Assembly: GCF_007829955.1 (NCBI RefSeq) | Contig: NZ_VIWX01000002.1 | Coordinates: 992,001 to 1,056,000 of the forward strand | DNA length: 64,000 nt | DNA from: Saccharopolyspora dendranthemae | GTDB lineage: Bacteria; Actinomycetota; Actinomycetes; Mycobacteriales; Pseudonocardiaceae | Direction of reading: 5' to 3' | Shown here: positions 25,549-32,999 of the stretch, piece after piece | Layout of the letters: every line of letters begins with the position of its first letter | How positions within the stretch are numbered: position 1 is the first letter of the stretch | Translations under genes and position numbers: made by a program | Notes under the pieces: generated by a model | The model's database searches: none | What the model saw: only the letters and a program-made list of their open reading frames with translations | What the model was told of the DNA's origin: nothing

Positions 25549-27028
25549 CGGAGTGTTCCTTCCTGCCCGCGCGGCGGGCCACCATCGGTGCGGACAGCAT
25601 CGCCACGGCCACGAGCCCGATCACCACGGCGATCGGCTGGGTGAAGATCAGCCACATGTTCCCGTCCAGCAGCGCCGAGGACTGCACCAGCGCTTTCTCC
25701 ATCAGCCCGCCGATGACCACGCCCACCACCAGCGGCGCCATCGGCAGGTCGAGGCGCTTCATGCCGTAGCCGACGAACCCGAAGAGCAACACCAGCACGA
25801 CGCTGAAGAAGTTGTTGTCGATGGCGAACGCGCCCACGAAGCTGGTCACCAGGATCATCGGGTAGAGCAACCCGTAGGGCACCCGCAGCAGCTGCGCGAA
25901 CACCGGCGCCAGCGGCAGGTTGAGCACCAGCAGGATCACGTTGCCGATGAAGAACGACACCAGCAGCCCCCACACGAGCTCGGGCTGCTCGGTGAACAGC
26001 AGCGGGCCCGGCTGGATGCCGTAGACGGTCAACGCCCCCAGCAGCACCGCGGTGGTCGCCCCGCCGGGGATGCCGAGGGTCAGTGTGGGGATGAAGTTGG
26101 CGTTGGCGGCGGCGTTGTTGGCGCTCTCGGGTGCCGCGACGCCCTGGATGGCGCCACGGCCGAACTGCGCGCGGTTGCGCGACACCCGCTTCTCCACCCC
26201 GTAGGCCAGGAACGACGCCAGGGTCGATCCGGCACCGGGCAGCGTGCCCAGGGCGAAACCGATGAGGCTGCCCCTCCCGATCGCCCCGGCCGACTCGCGG
26301 ATGTCGGAGCGCCGGATCACCAGGTCGGCGAAGCGGGCGCGGATCGGCCGCGCCCCGCCCACCCGGATCTGGTGCAGCACCTCGCCCACGGCGAACAACC
26401 CGATGACGACCTCCACGTAGGGGATGCCGGAGAGCAGGTTGATGCTGCCGAAGGTGTAGCGGGCCTGCCCGGTACCGGCGTCGATGCCCACGCACGCGAT
26501 CAGCACCCCCACGCACGCCATGGCTGCCGCGCGCAGCGTGGAACCGGTCGTGAGCACCACCATCGTCACCAGCGCCAGCACCATCACCGCCAGGTTCTCC
26601 GGCGGCCCGAACCGCAACGCGACCTGAGCGATCGGCGGGGCCAGCGCCGCCAGCAGCACCAGCGACAGGATCGCCGCCACGAACGAGCCGATCGCCGCGA
26701 TCGCCAGCGCCGCACCGGCCCGGCCCTGACGCGCCATCTGGTACCCGTCCAGCGTGGTCACCACGCTGGCGGCCTCACCCGGTGTGGACAGCAGCACCGA
26801 GGTGATCGTGCCGCCGTACTGGGCGCCGTAGTAGATCCCGGCCAGCAGGATCAGCGCCGTCACCGGCTCCACCGTCAACGTCAGCGGGATCAGGATCGCC
26901 ACACCCGTGGCCGACCCCATCCCGGGCAGCAACCCGATCACCGTGCCCAGCACGACCCCGGCGAAGCACCACAGCAGGTTCATCGGCGTCAACGCCGTCG
27001 ACGCACCCAGCAGCAGGTTCTCCAGCAC
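25538..27028 (-). CDS. tctA: Tripartite tricarboxylate transporter, large permease TctA
   Basis: A 496-residue membrane protein with about 12 helices. The TctA signatures are GLLPGMGSATGVAILIPLT near the N-terminus and the repeated-half GTLPGAGSTLASFLAYGVEK near residue 260, with AAPESANNAAANANFIPTLTLGIPG between the halves. It is the main permease of the TTT system, which imports carboxylates with help from a binding protein. GTG 27028 is preferred to GTG 27037 because GGGGAGG stands 8 nt upstream of the former and touches the latter. Confidence 0.9.
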   Translation of the reverse strand: MLENLLLGASTALTPMNLLWCFAGVVLGTVIGLLPGMGSATGVAILIPLTLTVEPVTALILLAGIYYGAQYGGTITSVLLSTPGEAASVVTTLDGYQMARQGRAGAALAIAAIGSFVAAILSLVLLAALAPPIAQVALRFGPPENLAVMVLALVTMVVLTTGSTLRAAAMACVGVLIACVGIDAGTGQARYTFGSINLLSGIPYVEVVIGLFAVGEVLHQIRVGGARPIRARFADLVIRRSDIRESAGAIGRGSLIGFALGTLPGAGSTLASFLAYGVEKRVSRNRAQFGRGAIQGVAAPESANNAAANANFIPTLTLGIPGGATTAVLLGALTVYGIQPGPLLFTEQPELVWGLLVSFFIGNVILLVLNLPLAPVFAQLLRVPYGLLYPMILVTSFVGAFAIDNNFFSVVLVLLFGFVGYGMKRLDLPMAPLVVGVVIGGLMEKALVQSSALLDGNMWLIFTQPIAVVIGLVAVAMLSAPMVARRAGRKEHSDVR

Positions 27029-27046
27029 CGAGCTCACCTCCCCGCC

Positions 27047-27532
27047 CTAGAACCCGAAGATCCCGGTCGGCAGCGGCACCGAGAGCACCACCGCGAAGAT
27101 CAGCCACATCCCGCCGGCCGCCGACACCGCGAAGCCCACCGAGGGCAGTGGGCGCCTGCCCTCCAGCCAGGTCGAGATCACCAGCACCAGCGCCCCGAAC
27201 GCCACCACCATGCCCAGCAGGGGAACCGCGAGGACCGTCACCGGCAGCAGCACGAACACCCGCCGCAGGATCCACGACCGCTGCCGCGCCGTGCGCCCGA
27301 AATCGTCGGTGCCCGACTCACCACCGTCGTCCGGGGCGGGGTCGCGCAGCTGCCGGTGCAACAGCACCCCGGACAGAAGCGCCAGCACCCCGCCCGCCGC
27401 CAACGGCACGAAACCCGGCCCGATGCGGCCCTGCTCACCGAACACCCCGTAGACCGGCGCCGAGATCGCCACACCCGCGCCCAGCACCACCAAGCCGATC
27501 CACGTCCACACCTGCGCTCGATCGGTGCTCAC
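27047..27532 (-). CDS. tctB: Tripartite tricarboxylate transporter, small subunit TctB
   Basis: A 161-residue, four-helix membrane protein of the TctB type. It has helix pairs at about 10-25 and 42-58, a charged loop (RQLRDPAPDDGGESGTDDFGRTARQRS), then two more helices. The GTG start at 27532 overlaps the tctC stop as GTGA, a sign of translational coupling. Low sequence conservation is normal for this subunit; the assignment rests mainly on topology and its place between tctC and tctA. Confidence 0.82.
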   Translation of the reverse strand: MSTDRAQVWTWIGLVVLGAGVAISAPVYGVFGEQGRIGPGFVPLAAGGVLALLSGVLLHRQLRDPAPDDGGESGTDDFGRTARQRSWILRRVFVLLPVTVLAVPLLGMVVAFGALVLVISTWLEGRRPLPSVGFAVSAAGGMWLIFAVVLSVPLPTGIFGF

Positions 27533-28497
27533 CGGCTCACCACCTGCTCCACCTCGCCCTGCGCCCCGGCCAGGTACGCGCCGAACTCCGCGCCGAAAGC
27601 CGGCCGCGGCTGAAGGAACTCCGAGGCCACGTAGTCGTCGTAGGCGGGGGAGTCGGCGAAGCGACGCGCGGCCTGCACCCAGAACCGCTGCGCCTGCGGG
27701 TGGAGACCGCCCGGGGCGATCACCCCGCGAAACTGCGCGAACACCACCGGAACGCCCTGCTCCACCGACGTGGGAACACCGGCGAGCTCGGGGTAGGTGT
27801 AGCGCTGATCGGCGAACACGCACAGCGCCTTGAGCTCACCGGCCCGCAGCTGCCCGATCACCTCGCTGGGGTTGAGCGAGGCCACCTCGACCTGGCCGCC
27901 GAGCACCGCGGCCATCGACTCACCGCCGCCCTCGTAGGGAACGGTGTCCACATCGGCACCGGTCTTGGCGCGGATCTGGGAGAACACCACCGCATCCGGC
28001 CCCATCGCCCCCGAGATCGCCGCCAGCAACCGCCGGTGACGGGCCTGAGCGACCGCATCAGCACAGCTGCGCAGCGGCGAATCCGGGCGGGCGACCAGCA
28101 TCGTGTAGTCGTCGCCGACCTTCATGATCGGGGTGAACGAGCGGTGCGAGAAGGCCACCTCCACCGATGCCGGCAGCGACAGCAGCGACGTCTCGGTGGC
28201 CAGCAGGTACTGCGGGGAACCGGTCTTGCCCAACAGGTAGGAGTAGCCGACCGCGCCCTGCCCGCCCTCGCGGTTGTCGACGCTGACCGACAGACCCGGG
28301 GTGACCGACACCAGCCCGTCGGCCACAGCGCGCCCGGCGATGTCACTACCGCCCCCAGCGGCGAAGGGCACCACCATCGTCACCGGCCCGACCGGGCGTT
28401 CGGCACCCGCAGCGTCCTCCCCGGAGGACCCGCCACCGCACCCGGAGAGCACACCCGAGACCGCAGCCACCACCATGATCAGCGCTAACGCACGCAT
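27529..28497 (-). CDS. tctC: Tripartite tricarboxylate transporter, substrate-binding lipoprotein TctC
   Basis: A 322-residue lipoprotein with a signal peptide ending in the lipobox LSGC (C20) and a Bug/TctC binding domain: VTMVVPFAAGGGSDIAGRAVADGL, the strand after YLLATE, and VPYEGGGESMAAVLGGQVEVAS. Such proteins catch a carboxylate outside the membrane and deliver it to TctAB. The ligand cannot be read off. ATG 28497 has GAGGAGGAG upstream. Second gene of the five-gene operon. Confidence 0.88.
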   Translation of the reverse strand: MRALALIMVVAAVSGVLSGCGGGSSGEDAAGAERPVGPVTMVVPFAAGGGSDIAGRAVADGLVSVTPGLSVSVDNREGGQGAVGYSYLLGKTGSPQYLLATETSLLSLPASVEVAFSHRSFTPIMKVGDDYTMLVARPDSPLRSCADAVAQARHRRLLAAISGAMGPDAVVFSQIRAKTGADVDTVPYEGGGESMAAVLGGQVEVASLNPSEVIGQLRAGELKALCVFADQRYTYPELAGVPTSVEQGVPVVFAQFRGVIAPGGLHPQAQRFWVQAARRFADSPAYDDYVASEFLQPRPAFGAEFGAYLAGAQGEVEQVVSR

Positions 28498-28530
28498 CAC
28501 TCCTCCTCGAGCTCGCGGCAGCACGACTCC

Positions 28531-29739
28531 TCAGGACTCGGCGATGACCCCCGCCCGCGCCAGCCCGGCGATCTCCTCGGCACCCACCCCCAGCTCGCCC
28601 AGCACCTGCGCGGTGTCGGCACCCAGCACCGGCCCCGCCGACACCCGCTGAGGCGGAGTCCCCGACAACCGCATGGGCGAGCCGATCTGACGCACCGCAC
28701 CCAGCTCCGGATGCGGGGCGTCCCAGAAGAACTCCCGCTCGGTGAGGTGCTCGTCGGTGAACACCTCACCGGTCTCGGCGATCGGCGCGCACGGCACCCC
28801 GGCCTCCACCAGCACCGCCACCACGGCCGCCGCGGACCACTCGCCGGTGGTGCGCTCGATCGCGGCGATCAGCTCGTCCCGGTGGTGGTAGCGGTCGTAG
28901 GACGAGCCATAACGCTCGTCGTCGAGCAACTCCGCCAACCCCAGCGCCTCGCAGAACGCCGGCCACGTCTTCGGCGTCGTCGCCCCGACCGTCACCCACC
29001 CGTCCGCGCACCGCACCGCCTGGTACGGGGCGCTGTTCTGATGCGCCGAACCGTGCTTGCGTCCGCTGGCACCCGTGGCGAAGAACGTCCCGGCCTCCCA
29101 CACCGCCAGCGACGCACCCGCTTCGAACAACGACACGTCGGCGACCTGACCCTCACCGGTGCGCTCACGCGCCCGCAGCCCGGCCATCGCGCTCATCGCC
29201 GCGTACAGACCGCACACCAGATCGCACACCGGAACCCCGACCTTGACCGGAGCTCCGCCCGGCTCACCGGTGATGCTCATCAGCCCCGCCCGGGCCTGGG
29301 CCATGATGTCCAAACCCGGCTGCGAGGCCAGAGGCCCGTCCTGGCCCCACCCCGACACCGCCACGTACACCAGCTGCGGGTACTGCTCGCGCACCACCTC
29401 GGGCCCGAATCCCAAGGCCCGCAACGCCCCCGGCCGCAGGTTCTCGATGAGCACGTCGGCGGTACCCAGCAACCGCGCCAGCAGCGCCTTGCCCTCCTCG
29501 GTCTTGAGATCCACCGCCACGGACCGCTTGTTGCGGTTGAGCCGCACGAAGGGGGAGGAGTGGCCCTGCAGGAACGGCCCGGTCTGGCGCACCGGATCAC
29601 CACCCGAGGGGTTCTCCACCTTCACCACGTCGGCCCCGAGATCGGCCAGCTGCATCGCCGCGTAGGGAGCCGCCATGAACGCGCCGATCTCGACCACGCG
29701 CACACCGGCCAGCGGAGCTGACTCTGATCGGGTGTTCAT
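28531..29739 (-). CDS. CaiB/BaiF (class III) CoA-transferase
   Basis: A 402-residue class III CoA-transferase. The N-terminus GVRVVEIGAFMAAPYAAMQLADLGADVVKVE, the RNKRSVAVDLK motif and the catalytic Asp D144 (PGLDIMAQARAG) are all present. It moves CoA between carboxylic acids and would activate the substrate taken up by TctABC, with the crotonase-like protein acting later. First gene of the operon, divergent from the GntR gene at 29894. Confidence 0.9.
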   Translation of the reverse strand: MNTRSESAPLAGVRVVEIGAFMAAPYAAMQLADLGADVVKVENPSGGDPVRQTGPFLQGHSSPFVRLNRNKRSVAVDLKTEEGKALLARLLGTADVLIENLRPGALRALGFGPEVVREQYPQLVYVAVSGWGQDGPLASQPGLDIMAQARAGLMSITGEPGGAPVKVGVPVCDLVCGLYAAMSAMAGLRARERTGEGQVADVSLFEAGASLAVWEAGTFFATGASGRKHGSAHQNSAPYQAVRCADGWVTVGATTPKTWPAFCEALGLAELLDDERYGSSYDRYHHRDELIAAIERTTGEWSAAAVVAVLVEAGVPCAPIAETGEVFTDEHLTEREFFWDAPHPELGAVRQIGSPMRLSGTPPQRVSAGPVLGADTAQVLGELGVGAEEIAGLARAGVIAES

Positions 29740-29810
29740 CCACGCCTCCCACCACGCCGGGCGACACGGCGACTACCGTGATCGGCATCACCTGACTTTT
29801 GTCTACAGCA

Positions 29811-29827
29811 GTCAGCAATGGGCTGAC
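29811..29827. promoter_or_regulatory. Candidate operator between the CoA-transferase operon and GntR
   Basis: Perfect 6-bp arms GTCAGC and GCTGAC with a 5-bp spacer lie in the 154-bp divergent gap. Outer TTGTC and GACAA half-sites extend the symmetry loosely. Position suggests binding by the GntR protein encoded at 29894. Confidence 0.5.
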
Positions 29828-29893
29828 AACCTCGACGCACCAGGTTGCTCCACCCGAGGCAATTAAGATCGCGGGGAGCGATGAAGGAGAACC

Positions 29894-30649
29894 GTGACCG
29901 GATCCGTGGACAACCCCAACAGCGCCCCGCACATCGTCGGGCCGCCCAGCCTCGTCGAACTCGCCGCGGCCACCCTCCGGCGCATGATCGTCGGCGGCGA
30001 CCTGCTCTGCGGCCAGCGCATCGTGGAGAACCGGCTCACCGGTCAGCTCGGCATCTCCCGGCCACCACTGCGCGAAGCCCTGCGCGTCCTCGAACGCGAA
30101 GGACTGGTGCGCCAAGTCCCCCGCAAGGGCGTGATCGTCACCCCGCTGACGCTGCACGACATCTACGAGATCTGCACCCTGCGCGCCGAGTTCGAACGCC
30201 TCGCCATCCGCCTGGGAGTGCCGGTCACCGACCCGGCCCGGCGCGCCCGCTGCCACCAGGCGCTGCAGGACATGACCACCGCCGCCGGCAGCGGCGACCG
30301 GCCCGCCTACCTCGAGCGCTCCTTCGAGTTCCACGTCTCCGTGGTCGGCCTGTCCGGCCACGCCCGCCTCGAAGAGGCCTACCGCTCGCTGCAACTGCAG
30401 CTGATGCTGTCGATGGCCCTCAACCGCCGCGCCCGCGAGGAACACGAAACCCTCGACGGCGACGTGGCCCGCCACTCCCACCTGCTCGAGGTCATCGACA
30501 CCGGCGACCCGGTGGCCGTCCTCGACGAACTCGCCACCCACGGCGACCGCAGCTTCCTCGACGGCATCGAGGACAAAGTGGACGGACACACCGAAGTCGC
30601 GCTGGCCTGGCTCGCCGACCAGCGCAGCACCGAAAGGACCCCCCGTTGA
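29894..30649 (+). CDS. GntR-family (FCD) regulator of the TctABC/CoA-transferase operon
   Basis: A 251-residue GntR regulator: HTH at about 20-85 (LGISRPPLREALRVLEREGLVRQVPRKG), then FCD (ICTLRAEFERLAIRL, YLERSFEFHVSVVGLSG, and a late DVARHSHLLEVI with the metal-site His). GTG 29894 follows AAGGAG closely. Divergent from the CoA-transferase gene, so it probably represses the transporter operon until its acid is present. Its stop overlaps the TTG start of the next gene (TTGA). Confidence 0.9.
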   Translation: MTGSVDNPNSAPHIVGPPSLVELAAATLRRMIVGGDLLCGQRIVENRLTGQLGISRPPLREALRVLEREGLVRQVPRKGVIVTPLTLHDIYEICTLRAEFERLAIRLGVPVTDPARRARCHQALQDMTTAAGSGDRPAYLERSFEFHVSVVGLSGHARLEEAYRSLQLQLMLSMALNRRAREEHETLDGDVARHSHLLEVIDTGDPVAVLDELATHGDRSFLDGIEDKVDGHTEVALAWLADQRSTERTPR

Positions 30650-31170
30650 ACGAGCCGCTGACCGTCACCGTCGACGGCATCACCCCCGAGATCGACACCG
30701 CCGCCTTCGTCGCCCCTGGCACCAGCCTCATCGGCCGCGTGACGATCGCACCCCGCGCCAGCATCTGGTACGGCGCGGTCCTGCGCGGTGACCAGGAGAC
30801 CATCACCATCGGCGAGGCCACCAACATCCAGGACGGCAGCGTCATCCACGCCGACCCCGGATTCCCCGCCGACATCCACCCCGAGGTCACCGTCGGGCAC
30901 CGCGCCGTCCTGCACGGCTGCACCGTGGAATCCGGCAGCCTCATCGGCATGGGCTCGGTCGTGCTCAACGGCGCCCGCATCGGCGCCGGCTCGCTGGTCG
31001 CCGCCGGGGCAGTGGTGCTGGAAGGCACCGACATCCCACCGGGCTCCCTGGTCGCCGGAACCCCCGGCAAGGTCCGCCGCGAGCTCACCGACGACGAACA
31101 AGCCGCCCTCAAGCTCTCCGTCGAGCAATACCTCGCCCTCGCGGCCAAGCACCACAAGGCCCTCGGCTGA
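30646..31170 (+). CDS. Gamma-class carbonic anhydrase-like hexapeptide protein
   Basis: A 174-residue left-handed beta-helix protein (hexapeptide repeats from about 20 to 130) with the three metal-ligand histidines of the gamma-carbonic-anhydrase family in VIHADP and VGHRAVLHGC. Related proteins bind Zn, Fe or Mg; only some are active carbonic anhydrases. The start is TTG 30646 overlapping the GntR stop, with AAGGA about 8 nt upstream. Coupling to the regulator suggests that it works with the CoA or transport pathway, perhaps on a CoA ester or bicarbonate, but this is inference. Confidence 0.8.
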   Translation: MNEPLTVTVDGITPEIDTAAFVAPGTSLIGRVTIAPRASIWYGAVLRGDQETITIGEATNIQDGSVIHADPGFPADIHPEVTVGHRAVLHGCTVESGSLIGMGSVVLNGARIGAGSLVAAGAVVLEGTDIPPGSLVAGTPGKVRRELTDDEQAALKLSVEQYLALAAKHHKALG

Positions 31171-31235
31171 AACAACCCGTCCCCGGTGAGGCCGGAACCC
31201 GGTCCCTCTCTGAACTCACCCTGGGACGGTTGTCG

Positions 31236-31281
31236 TCCGAACCGTCCATGATCGATATCCGCTTCGCCCGGACGGTTCGGA
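31236..31281. terminator. Inverted repeat between converging genes
   Basis: Perfect 12-bp arms TCCGAACCGTCC and GGACGGTTCGGA with a 22-nt loop lie between the gamma-carbonic-anhydrase-like gene and the PrmC-related gene. Probably a shared terminator. Confidence 0.55.
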
Positions 31282-31309
31282 CCACAACCGCCACCAGGGG
31301 ACCAGGCCC

Positions 31310-32074
31310 CTAGGCGACCAACCCGCGCACCACCGTGGCCTCCAGCTCCTCGCACCGCGACACCCGCGGCACCAGACCCGCCGCGCTCATCAACTCCGCC
31401 GTGCCCTCCGCCTGCTCCCGCGAGGTCTCCACCAGCAGCACGCCACCCGCCGCCAACCAGCGCGGCGCCTCGGCGATCACCCGCGCCTGCACCGCAAGAC
31501 CATCCGCCCCGCCGTCCAGGGCCACCCGCGGCTCGTAATCCCGCGCCTCCGGCGGCATCAATCCCACCTGCCCGCTGGGCACGTAGGGCGCATTGGCCGT
31601 GATCACCCGAACCCGGCCCGCAAGCTCCGACGGCAACGGCGAGAACAGATCGCCCGCGGCCACCCGGCCTCCCGCCACGTTCACCCGAGCGCACTCCACG
31701 GCCCGCTCATCCACATCCACCGCCCACACCACCGCATCCGGACAGCCGGCCAGCACCGAGGCGGCCACCGCACCCGACCCGCAGCACACGTCCACCACCA
31801 CATCACCCGCACCCAGGCCCTCCAAGGCCAGCTCCACCAGATGCTCCGTGCGGCGTCGCGGCACGAAAACACCAGGCGCCACCACGATCCGCGCACCCCG
31901 GAACCACGCCCACCCCACGACCTGCTCCAACGGCACCCCCGACACCCGCTCGGCGAGCATCCGCTCCAGCCGCACCTCGTCGCCGCCGGCCTCGCCGAAC
32001 AGCAGCTGCGCCTCATCTTCGGCGAACACGCACCCGGCAGCCCGCAACCGCCCGGTCACCTCATCCCGACCCAC
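31310..32074 (-). CDS. PrmC/HemK-related protein-(glutamine-N5) methyltransferase
   Basis: A 254-residue SAM-dependent methylase. Motif I is VVDVCCGSGAVAASV (about residues 99-113), an acidic loop follows in AVDVDERAVECA, and the substrate-binding NPPY motif appears as NAPYVPSG. The N-A-P-Y variant is typical of the actinobacterial PrmC-related group, distinct from the true release-factor methylase. GTG 32074 is chosen because AAAGGG precedes it; a start 42 bp further upstream is possible. Target protein unknown. Confidence 0.8.
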   Translation of the reverse strand: MGRDEVTGRLRAAGCVFAEDEAQLLFGEAGGDEVRLERMLAERVSGVPLEQVVGWAWFRGARIVVAPGVFVPRRRTEHLVELALEGLGAGDVVVDVCCGSGAVAASVLAGCPDAVVWAVDVDERAVECARVNVAGGRVAAGDLFSPLPSELAGRVRVITANAPYVPSGQVGLMPPEARDYEPRVALDGGADGLAVQARVIAEAPRWLAAGGVLLVETSREQAEGTAELMSAAGLVPRVSRCEELEATVVRGLVA

Positions 32075-32211
32075 GAAAACCCTTTCCCAGCAGCACAAAG
32101 CCAGACGGCCCCGCACATCCTCGCACCCGCACCACGAAACGACGTCTGCCGCGCCCCGAAACCGGGACGCGGCAGACGCGAAGTCATGTTCGGTTGTGCG
32201 CTACCAGGACC

Positions 32212-32325
32212 TCACCCACGCGGAAAACGCGTGAAGGCCTGCGAGCGGGGGTGACGGCGCATCGTCGCGCGGGCGCGTGAAAGCTCCCGCGAGAAACCGC
32301 CCAGCCAGCGAACCATGCTTGCCAT
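32212..32325 (-). CDS. Possible 37-residue basic small protein
   Basis: A short frame opening MASMVRWLGGFSRELSRARA and ending TRFPRG, with eight Arg and no acidic residue other than one Glu. ATG 32325 is preceded by GGAGG at 7 nt, one of the best ribosome sites in the window, and lies in a 480-bp gap with no other gene. It may be an amphipathic membrane- or nucleic-acid-binding peptide. No family is recognized. Confidence 0.4.
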   Translation of the reverse strand: MASMVRWLGGFSRELSRARATMRRHPRSQAFTRFPRG

Positions 32326-32557
32326 ACGGCGACCTCCATACTGCTTCATTGGGACTGATGTGGAGTTGACGGTCTTCCCGCTCGTTGTCAACACCCGGAT
32401 CCGCAGAAACCTACTGATCCGGCCGAGTTCATCCCCGTCACCCCGGATGTCGTCGCAGGTCGTCCGCGTGTTTCAACCGTGACATAACAGAACGGTCACA
32501 ACAAGGAGCGGACGGTCACACTCCGACGGACGAACGCCCCGCCACGCCCGGTAGCGA
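32326..32557. other. Gene-free stretch with repeated ACGGTCAC
   Basis: No coding sequence seen. Two ACGGTCAC units (near 32494 and 32510) and one inverted GTGAC (near 32479) are spaced about 16 bp apart and may be regulator half-sites. AT-richer than the flanks. Confidence 0.3.
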
Positions 32558-32818
32558 TCACACCGGATGCGCCCCCACCGCATCCCGCAACTCAGCCGCC
32601 ACCGCCACATCCGACTGCCGCGCGCAGTGCGCACAGCAGAAGAAACGCCCGCTCGCCTCCACACCATGACCCAAGATCCGGCACCCGCAGTGCTCGCACT
32701 GCGGAGCCAACCGCTGCGCCGCGCACTCGAACGAGTCGAACACGTGCACCCCACCGCCCACGGTGCGCACCTCGAAACTCATCCAGTAGTCGTTCCCGCA
32801 CACCTCGCAGGTAGCCAT
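32558..32818 (-). CDS. Small zinc-ribbon protein
   Basis: An 86-residue cysteine-rich protein. The pairs CEVC (residues 4-7), CEHCGC (about 42-47) and CCAHC (about 58-62) could build one or two zinc sites; the middle is FDSFECAAQRLAP. It is a known type of small actinobacterial protein without assigned function. ATG 32818 is chosen because the Cys motif begins right behind it. Confidence 0.7.
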   Translation of the reverse strand: MATCEVCGNDYWMSFEVRTVGGGVHVFDSFECAAQRLAPQCEHCGCRILGHGVEASGRFFCCAHCARQSDVAVAAELRDAVGAHPV

Positions 32819-32999
32819 CTCCAACCGCCCTCCACATCGAGGAAATCCCACAACACCGCAGAGCATGCGTGCTGCCCCCACCACCGGCAACCGCAACCAC
32901 CACCACCGGAAAGCGAGCAGATTTCACCTCGGACGCACCCCCACCCATGTGCCAGCATGATCACCACCACACCCACGCGCCGAGCCAGGGAGCCGCCCC

